Below are positions 41,827 to 48,970 of a DNA stretch of 48,970 bases, piece by piece. Source of the DNA: Pseudomonadota bacterium (GTDB lineage: Bacteria; Pseudomonadota; Alphaproteobacteria; Sphingomonadales; Sphingomonadaceae). A model generated the notes under the pieces. The model did no database searches and was not told where the DNA came from. It saw nothing but the letters and a program-made list of their open reading frames with translations. The position numbers were made by a program, and so were the translations under genes. The DNA is taken from positions 1 through 48,970 of the forward strand of contig JAEWBB010000020.1 in NCBI GenBank assembly GCA_023391375.1, written 5' to 3'. Position 1 is the first letter of the stretch; each line of letters opens with the position of its first letter.

Positions 41827-43049
41827 TGCGCCTCACCACCCTCGCCAACGGCCTTCGCGTCGCCAGCCGGACGATGCCGAGCGTCGAGACGATCGCCGTC
41901 GGCCTCTACGCGCCGACCGGTTCGCGGTTCGAGACCGCCGACAAGAACGGCCTCGCGCATCTGTTCGAGCACATGGTATTCAAGGGCGCGGGCGGGATGA
42001 GCGCGCGCGAAATCAGCGAAAAGGTGGAGGACGTCGGCGGCGACCTGAACGCCTCGACCGACCGCGAGATGACGGCCTTCTACCTCAGCCTGCTCGCCGA
42101 CGACCTGCCGATGGGCGTCGGCATGCTGGCCGACCTGATCCGCCGGCCGCATTTCGAGGCCAGGCACCTCGCGCTGGAAAAGAAGGTCGTGCTGCAGGAA
42201 TTGGCCGAGGCCAACGACACGCCCTCCGACCTGGTGTTCGACCTGCTGCAGGAAGTCGCCTACCCCGACCAGCCGCTCGGCCGGCCGGTACTCGGCGACA
42301 CGGACACGATCGGCAACATCACCGTCGACGACCTGTCTGACTGGCTGCAGACCCAGTATCCTGCCTCGTCGCTGCTGCTGGTCGCGGCGGGCAAGCTCGA
42401 TCACGATCGGCTGGTCGACTGCGCCGAGGCCGCATTCGGGACGATGGCGGCGGGGACCCGCGCGGTTGCGGCACCGGCCCACTTCGGCGGCGGGGTGAAG
42501 AGCGAGGCGCTGCGCGGGGCGCAGGCCCATATCGCGCTGGCGATGCCGGCGCCGGCGTGGGGCGCCGATGGTCACCATGCCGCCCACCTGTTCGCCGACG
42601 TCGTTGGCGGCGGCGCATCGTCGCAGCTGTTCCAGCGCCTACGCGAAGACCAGGGCCTCGCCTATTCGGTCTCCGCCGCGACGGCGCCCTATGCCGATGC
42701 CGGCATGTTCTATGCCTATGCCGCGGTCGACAAGGGCGATGCCGAACATGCCCGCGCCGAGGTCGAGGCCGTGCTGGCCGATGCGGCGCAGACCCTGACG
42801 CAGCGCGACCTCGAACGCGCGCGGGCGATGGCCAAGGCGGGCATGATGATGAGCCTCGAAAGTTGCTGGGGGCAGGCCAGCTACCTCGCCACCCGCCTGA
42901 TCCGAGAGGGCCATTTCGTCGAGCCGCACGTCATCGTCGAGCGGCTCGATGCGGTGACGCTCGACGCCGTCCGCGCGGCGGGACGGCAGATGCTGTCGGG
43001 CCCGCGCGCGCTGGCCAGCGTCGGCGCGAAGCTGGAGTTCGCTGCATGA
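41823..43049 (+). CDS. Cytoplasmic M16 family peptidase (processing-peptidase-like)
   Basis: A 408-residue single-chain M16 peptidase without signal peptide, of the type related to mitochondrial processing peptidase beta. HLFEH (residues 46-50, HxxEH) and the distal Glu in LQELAEANDTPSD form the zinc site. GGGASSQLFQRLREDQGLAYSV is the family's C-terminal motif. Starts by ATGA overlap with surf1; the next gene overlaps its stop. Distinct from the lipoprotein M16 at 8470. Confidence 0.92.
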   Translation: MMRLTTLANGLRVASRTMPSVETIAVGLYAPTGSRFETADKNGLAHLFEHMVFKGAGGMSAREISEKVEDVGGDLNASTDREMTAFYLSLLADDLPMGVGMLADLIRRPHFEARHLALEKKVVLQELAEANDTPSDLVFDLLQEVAYPDQPLGRPVLGDTDTIGNITVDDLSDWLQTQYPASSLLLVAAGKLDHDRLVDCAEAAFGTMAAGTRAVAAPAHFGGGVKSEALRGAQAHIALAMPAPAWGADGHHAAHLFADVVGGGASSQLFQRLREDQGLAYSVSAATAPYADAGMFYAYAAVDKGDAEHARAEVEAVLADAAQTLTQRDLERARAMAKAGMMMSLESCWGQASYLATRLIREGHFVEPHVIVERLDAVTLDAVRAAGRQMLSGPRALASVGAKLEFAA

Positions 43050-43915
43050 GCCTGGCGGACATGAAGACCATCGTCGCCGAACCGTGGGACGCCTGCACGC
43101 TGCTCGATACCGGCGACGGGCGGAAATATGAGGCTTACGGCCCGGTGCGCGTCGTCCGCCCCGAACCGCAGGCGATGTGGAAACCGGCGCTCGAGGCATG
43201 GGACCCGGACGCGACCTTCGTCCCGGGCAGCGACGAGGACGGCGGCGGGCGCTGGGTCCACCATCGCCGCGTGCCGGAAAGCTGGCCGCTCAGCCGCGAC
43301 GGCGTGAAATTCCACGCCAGCCTGACGCCGTTCCGCCACCTCGGCTTCTTTCCCGACATGGCCCCGCAATGGGACTGGATGCGCGAGCGGAGCGAGGGTG
43401 CGGAGGTGCTGAACCTGTTTGGCTATACCGGCGTCGGCACGCTGCTGCTGAGCGAGGCGGGCGCGAAGCTGGTTCATGTCGATGCATCGAAGAAGTCGGT
43501 CGAGGGCGGGCGGCGCAATGCCGAATTATCAGGCCTCGCCGAAAAGCCGATCCGCTGGATCGTCGAAGACGCGGCCAAGTTCGCCGCGCGCGAAGTGCGC
43601 CGCGGCCGTCGCTACGACGGCATCTTACTCGATCCGCCGAAATGGGGACGGGGCCCCAACGGCGAGGTGTGGAAGCTGGACGAGCATCTGGCGCCGCTGC
43701 TGGCGGATTGCGCCGCGCTGCTCGATGCCAACAGCCGCTTCCTCGTGTTGACCGTCTACGCGGTCCGGATGAGCGCGCTCAGCATCGGCGAATTGCTGCG
43801 GCAGGCGACCGCGCACCTCGGCGGCACGGTCGAGTGCGGCGACATGGCGGTCCGCGAAGAGGCTCGGGGCCTGCTGTTGCCGACCGCCATCTTCGCCCGC
43901 TGGTCGAAAGACTAG
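43046..43915 (+). CDS. Class I SAM-dependent RNA methyltransferase (RlmI/RlmK-like)
   Basis: A 289-residue methyltransferase. LNLFGYTGVGTLLLSEAGAK then VHVDASKKSVEGG is the SAM-binding motif I region, and GILLDPPKWGRGPNGEV carries the DPPK catalytic motif of RlmI-type 23S rRNA methyltransferases. No PUA domain is evident. Substrate is inferred from the family. Starts by ATGA overlap with the M16 gene. Its TAG stop shares a CTAG with the convergent ccmB stop. Confidence 0.85.
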   Translation: MSLADMKTIVAEPWDACTLLDTGDGRKYEAYGPVRVVRPEPQAMWKPALEAWDPDATFVPGSDEDGGGRWVHHRRVPESWPLSRDGVKFHASLTPFRHLGFFPDMAPQWDWMRERSEGAEVLNLFGYTGVGTLLLSEAGAKLVHVDASKKSVEGGRRNAELSGLAEKPIRWIVEDAAKFAAREVRRGRRYDGILLDPPKWGRGPNGEVWKLDEHLAPLLADCAALLDANSRFLVLTVYAVRMSALSIGELLRQATAHLGGTVECGDMAVREEARGLLLPTAIFARWSKD

Positions 43916-44550
43916 GTCCTCCCGGCGCGGATCGCGGCGCCGGCCGCGAACGGCGCGCCGGCAAGCAGGACGAGCGACACCGCCGCTTCCAGCTTCAGGG
44001 CACCGCTTTCGTCGTCCGCGCACGCCGCTGCGCCGAAGATCAACAGCGGCACCGCGAGCGGCAGGAGGAGCAGGCCGGCGAGCGCCCCGCTGCGCGGTAG
44101 GCCGGCGGTGAGGGCCGCCACGGCCACCGCCAGCGCGGCGAGGGCGGGGGTGCCGATCAGCAGGCTGGCGAGCGCCCGCACCAGCGCCGGTCCGTCGAGG
44201 CCGACCAGGACGCTGCCCGGAACGGCGGCGATGAGGAGGAGCGGCCCGAACGTCAGCCAGTGAGCGGCGATTTTGGCGAGCGCCACAGCTTCCTCGCTGG
44301 CGCCATGGAGGGCCAGCTGGTCAAGCGTGCCGTCGGCGCGATCGGGTTCGACCAGTCGCTCGACGGGCAGCAGCGCAGCGGTCAGCGCCGCCAGCCACAG
44401 CATGCCGCCGCCGACCCGCGCCAGGACCTTGGCGTCCGGCCCGACCGCGAACGGGACGAGGGCGGCGACCAGCAGGAAGAAGGCGACGGGCAACCAGGCC
44501 GCGCCGCCGAGCGCTCGCCGGACCTCGCGCAGGATGAGTCGGCCGGTCAC
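43912..44550 (-). CDS. ccmB: Heme exporter subunit CcmB
   Basis: A 212-residue, six-helix membrane subunit of the CcmABC transporter used in cytochrome c maturation. LILREVRRALGGAAWLP opens it; VERLVEPDRADGTLDQL and the glycine/alanine-rich helices match CcmB. The start is GTG at 44550, overlapping ccmA as GTGA. ccmC is not downstream; the next gene is the convergent methyltransferase. Confidence 0.9.
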   Translation of the reverse strand: MTGRLILREVRRALGGAAWLPVAFFLLVAALVPFAVGPDAKVLARVGGGMLWLAALTAALLPVERLVEPDRADGTLDQLALHGASEEAVALAKIAAHWLTFGPLLLIAAVPGSVLVGLDGPALVRALASLLIGTPALAALAVAVAALTAGLPRSGALAGLLLLPLAVPLLIFGAAACADDESGALKLEAAVSLVLLAGAPFAAGAAIRAGRT

Positions 44551-45095
44551 GCGCCGATCTCCAGCCGCTGCCAGTCGCCCGACAGCGCGGTGTGGCTGGC
44601 GGCGATGACGGCGCCCCCGGCCTTGCGATGCGCGGCCACCGCATCGTCCAGCGCGGCAACGCCGTCGCAGTCGAGGCCGTTGAGCGGCTCGTCGAGCAAC
44701 CAGAGCGGCGCACCGCTGGCCATCACCCGGGCCAGGCGGGCCCGCTTGGCCTGCCCGGTCGACAGCATCCGCACGGGCACGTCGGCGAGGGATTTCAGCC
44801 CGAACTGGCGCATCGCGTCGTCCAGCCGCGGCCCGCCCCAAAAGGCCAGCGCACGGCCCAGCGGCAGCTCGCGGTCCAGCGCCAATCCTTCGTCGGCAAG
44901 GGACGCGCCGGCATGTTCGAAGGCACCGGCGCTCGGCCGGAGGAGGCCGGCTGCGACGCGCAACAGGCTCGACTTGCCCGCGCCGTTCGGGCCGACCAGC
45001 AGCAGGCCGCCGCCCTCGTCGAGCGTGAAGTCCAGCTGCTCGAACAGCAGTCTCCCGCCCCTCAGCAGCGCGAGGCTTCGCGCTTCGGCCAGCAT
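44547..45095 (-). CDS. ccmA: Heme exporter ATP-binding subunit CcmA
   Basis: A 182-residue ABC ATPase of cytochrome c maturation. VGPNGAGKSSLL (Walker A, about 35-43), MLSTGQAKRARLARVM (signature), LWLLDEPLNGLD (Walker B) and the switch His in ASHTAL are present. It is shorter than typical exporters, as CcmA is. Overlaps ccmB at its stop and the metalloprotease at its start. Confidence 0.93.
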   Translation of the reverse strand: MLAEARSLALLRGGRLLFEQLDFTLDEGGGLLLVGPNGAGKSSLLRVAAGLLRPSAGAFEHAGASLADEGLALDRELPLGRALAFWGGPRLDDAMRQFGLKSLADVPVRMLSTGQAKRARLARVMASGAPLWLLDEPLNGLDCDGVAALDDAVAAHRKAGGAVIAASHTALSGDWQRLEIGA

Positions 45096-45493
45096 CAGGC
45101 CTCGTCCTCCAACGCGTGCATGTCCTCGTCACTTAGCCCGAAATGGTGGCCGACCTCATGGATCAGGATGTGGCGGACGAGATGTTCGAAATCCTCGCCT
45201 TCCTCGCACCATTCGGCGAGGATCGGCTGGCGGAACAGGCGTATCCGGTCGGGCAGCGTGCCTGACATGTCGGCGCTCCGCTCGCCGATCGGGATGCCTT
45301 CGTAGACGCCGGTGAGGTCGAGCGGGTGATCGATGCCGAGCTCGGCCAGCAGTTCCTCGTCGGCGAACTCTTCGACCAGCAATGCGACCGCTTTCAGGTG
45401 CGCGGCGAACGGCTCGGGGAGGGCCTGCATCGCGGCGCGCGCGATCGCTTCGATGTCGTCGGGCGAAGGGGGCGTGGCGAAACGGCGCGTCAT
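45095..45493 (-). CDS. Small zincin-like metallopeptidase
   Basis: A 132-residue protein with HEVGHHFGLSDEDMHALE (HExxH at 112-116, third ligand likely Asp/His downstream). This is the minimal-gluzincin-type family known from proteobacteria and actinobacteria. PEPFAAHLKAVALLVEEF and GVYEGIPIGERS are family features. ATG at 45493; its stop overlaps the ccmA start as TGATG. Whether it has proteolytic activity is not established for the family. Confidence 0.85.
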   Translation of the reverse strand: MTRRFATPPSPDDIEAIARAAMQALPEPFAAHLKAVALLVEEFADEELLAELGIDHPLDLTGVYEGIPIGERSADMSGTLPDRIRLFRQPILAEWCEEGEDFEHLVRHILIHEVGHHFGLSDEDMHALEDEA

Positions 45494-45640
45494 CGCCCCA
45501 TCGCATAGGGGCGGCGAGGGCAGCCTCGCAAGCTTGCTCAAGTCGAGGATGCCGCCTAGAGAGCCGCGCATTCCAGGCGCTTGGTTGCGCACCCGATTCA
45601 CGCCACTGCTCCGCAGCGACGATCGGGATGCGAAAAATGC

Positions 45641-45731
45641 GGAGCGGTGGCCGAGTGGTCGAAGGCGCTCGCCTGGAAAGTGAGTATACGGCAAAACCGT
45701 ATCGAGGGTTCGAATCCCTCCCGCTCCGCCA
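45641..45731 (+). tRNA. tRNA-Ser (anticodon GGA)
   Basis: The acceptor stem GGAGCGG (45641-45647) pairs with CCGCTCC (45721-45727), then discriminator G and encoded CCA (45729-45731). The anticodon stem CTCGC/GTGAG (45668-45672, 45680-45684) encloses CTGGAAA with anticodon GGA at 45675-45677. A long variable arm (ATACGG...CCGTAT) and the TTCGAAT T-loop confirm a class II serine tRNA reading UCC/UCU. Confidence 0.97.
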
Positions 45732-45741
45732 CCTTTTTGAG

Positions 45742-46005
45742 TCAGGCGCGCCGTTCGCGGTTGGATTGGAAGATGGCGTAGATGATCAGCGCGAAGGCCA
45801 GCAGGCGGACGAGGAACAGCGGGCTGCGCTCCTCGACCGGGATATGGGTCATTGCCAGCCACAGGTAGTTGATCGCCAGCAGGAAGAAGCTGAGCGCGAA
45901 GGTGCGGAACAGCGTCTCGCGGGTGCGGCGCCAGTAGCGCAGGAACAAGAGGCCTGCGACCGCGAAACCCATGACGATTGCGCCGGAGAGGAAGGTTTCC
46001 ATCAT
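45742..46005 (-). CDS. Small three-helix membrane protein (DUF5985-like) A
   Basis: An 87-residue membrane protein. Helices are visible in METFLSGAIVMGFAVAGLLF, then LFRTFALSFFLLAINYLWLAM and FLVRLLAFALIIYAIF, with RYWRRTRE and HIPVEERSP in the loops. It resembles the paired small proteins called DUF5985 in sphingomonads; which of the pair carries that name I cannot confirm. The ATG at 46005 overlaps the upstream stop as ATGA. Last gene of a three-cistron operon. Confidence 0.7.
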   Translation of the reverse strand: MMETFLSGAIVMGFAVAGLLFLRYWRRTRETLFRTFALSFFLLAINYLWLAMTHIPVEERSPLFLVRLLAFALIIYAIFQSNRERRA

Positions 46006-46280
46006 TCCTGCTCCGCTTCCCAGATGAACCCGAACAGAAGCACCGAGACCGCCGACAGGGTCAGGATCAGGCGCACGAGCCGCAACGACACGTCGGCCGG
46101 CAACAGCACCTGGTCGATCACGACGATCAGGTTCGACAGCGCCAGCAGCACGAAACAGGCCGCGCTCCACAACAGGATCGGGGACGGCGCCCGGCGATAC
46201 TGGCGGACCATCAGCGCCGCGCACAGGGCGCTGGCGAGGAAACACAGCAGGTAGACGGTCGAGGAAAGCATGTCCGTCAT
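46002..46280 (-). CDS. Small three-helix membrane protein (DUF5985-like) B
   Basis: A 92-residue membrane protein with three helices: residues 7-25 (SSTVYLLCFLASALCAALMV), 35-55 (ILLWSAACFVLLALSNLIVV) and 70-87. RQYRRAPS joins the first two. It is the middle cistron, ATGA-linked to the winged-helix gene before it and to membrane protein A after it. The pairing suggests a two-subunit membrane complex; function unknown. Confidence 0.7.
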   Translation of the reverse strand: MTDMLSSTVYLLCFLASALCAALMVRQYRRAPSPILLWSAACFVLLALSNLIVVIDQVLLPADVSLRLVRLILTLSAVSVLLFGFIWEAEQE

Positions 46281-46654
46281 TCGCCGTCCTTTCGAAGTCT
46301 GAACGCGTCGGCGAAGGCCGACAGGCCCGGTGCCTGGCGGCTGATCATTAGCCGCCGCGCGCGTCCCGGGAAACGGCGGTAAAAGTCGACCGCCTCGCGG
46401 GCGCATCGCGCCACGGTTTCGTCGACCGGGGAAAAGCGGATGCGACCGGGCCCCTCGAAACTGACCAGGCCCGCCGCGGACAGCGATCGCATGCCCTGTT
46501 CGACCACCAGCTGGCTGCCCCGCATCTGGGTCTCGAGCTCGGCCGCCGACATGCTGCGGTCCCCGGCTTCGATGACGACAGCGAGCAGTTCGAGATCCCA
46601 GATCGAGGAAAAACTGTCGCCGATGAACTGTTCGATGGTGCGGTCGGTGGCCAT
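46277..46654 (-). CDS. Winged-helix-like protein, unknown function
   Basis: A 125-residue soluble protein. Residues 15-75 (SIWDLELLAVVIEAG, SMSAAELETQMRGSQLVVEQ, LSAAGLVSFEGPGRIRFSP) have the helix-helix-turn-helix-strand-strand pattern of a winged helix, suggesting DNA binding. The C-terminal part is helical and Arg-rich. First gene of the operon with the two small membrane proteins, divergent from the poly-HAMP gene. Could be a local regulator; no named family recognised. Confidence 0.65.
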   Translation of the reverse strand: MATDRTIEQFIGDSFSSIWDLELLAVVIEAGDRSMSAAELETQMRGSQLVVEQGMRSLSAAGLVSFEGPGRIRFSPVDETVARCAREAVDFYRRFPGRARRLMISRQAPGLSAFADAFRLRKDGE

Positions 46655-46792
46655 GGCCGACGATGGAAGCTCCGGTTGATGCTGAGGATGCTGGGCTGTT
46701 TAGAGCGGGTACTCCGGACGCGCAATTTTGTCCTTTTGTCACAGTTCGAAACAATTCCTTCCGTAGCGGAACTTTCGCCGCTCGGGCGGTTT

Positions 46793-46857
46793 CCCCCCAG
46801 TGGGGAGGGTTGCGTTTTCGCCCTCCCGGGCGGAGCGCCGCCCTGTGCAGCGGAGGG
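46793..46857 (+). promoter_or_regulatory. Candidate translational switch in the poly-HAMP gene leader
   Basis: Successive segments are CCCCCC (46793-46798), GGGGAGGG (46802-46809), CCCTCCC (46821-46827), a hairpin GGGCGG-AGCG-CCGCCC (46828-46843), and the Shine-Dalgarno GGAGGG (46852-46857). CCCTCCC can pair either with the upstream GGGAGGG, freeing the Shine-Dalgarno, or with GGAGGG, masking it. CCCC can in turn pair with GGGG. The start codon TTG is at 46867. Structure is by eye; no ligand or signal is implied. Confidence 0.45.
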
Positions 46858-46866
46858 ATTTCTACA

Positions 46867-48970
<2,104 letters not shown>

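Noticed and set aside
46768..46791. GGAAC-N15-GGTT as an EcfG-type general stress promoter before the poly-HAMP gene
   Set aside because: The known consensus spacing is 16-17 bases before (C/G)GTT; here it is one short, so I do not call it a promoter.

Overview
The window reads as chromosomal DNA of a high-GC alphaproteobacterium, most likely of the Sphingomonas/Sphingomicrobium group. The evidence is gene content and style: a Cys-poor bL36, an imuA-imuB mutagenesis cassette behind a GAAC-N7-GAAC LexA site, the ctaC-ctaD / ctaB-ctaG-ctaE-surf1 cytochrome aa3 block, many envelope metallopeptidases and prolyl isomerases, and dense ATGA/GTGA/TGATG stop-start overlaps. I see no phage, insertion sequence, CRISPR array or integration module. 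The window is almost entirely core genome, about 60 genes with short gaps.

Layout. 1-920: 5' end of imuB, imuA and its LexA box. 921-3673: serS followed by two tandem alpha/beta hydrolases. 3763-6459: secreted hydrolase, DUF808 membrane protein, fluoride channel, DUF202 protein. 6495-11352: lepA and a large lipoprotein M16 peptidase whose stop codon lies in a 21-bp tandem repeat. 11366-17333: purE-purK, a single-domain diguanylate cyclase, an M14 carboxypeptidase coupled to gpmA, and an exported M28 peptidase. 17429-18370: bL36 and two small exported proteins. 18403-23080: a tightly overlapping argC-argJ-argB-argR operon with a palindromic operator, and purT. 23165-28190: two cyclophilin-like paralogues, a zinc-ribbon protein, two PilZ proteins and two L,D-transpeptidases. 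28497-33549: bS21, a membrane FKBP, and the pyrE-orf160-pdxJ-acpS-lepB-permease operon.

33637-43915: the aa3-type oxidase region (coxB, coxA, then ctaB, a 41-residue CoxF-like protein, ctaG, ctaE, DUF983, surf1), running by overlaps into an M16 peptidase and an RNA methyltransferase. Between coxA and ctaB sits a reversed block with a hypothetical protein, a 26-residue membrane microprotein, an FKBP lipoprotein and a cyclophilin. 43912-45731: ccmA-ccmB, a small metalloprotease and tRNA-Ser(GGA). 45742-48970: a three-gene operon (winged-helix-like protein plus two small membrane proteins) diverging from a large poly-HAMP, Nik1-like sensor gene that runs off the window end.

The most interesting region is the last one. 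The poly-HAMP gene carries at least six 276-bp direct repeats. It starts with TTG, and its Shine-Dalgarno sequence lies in a chain of mutually exclusive G/C helices that could switch translation. Other points worth checking are the 26-residue microprotein, the arg operator, the five envelope prolyl isomerases, and a hydrolase whose conserved N-terminus has no canonical start codon. All functions are inferred from sequence reading and family knowledge; no database search was run.
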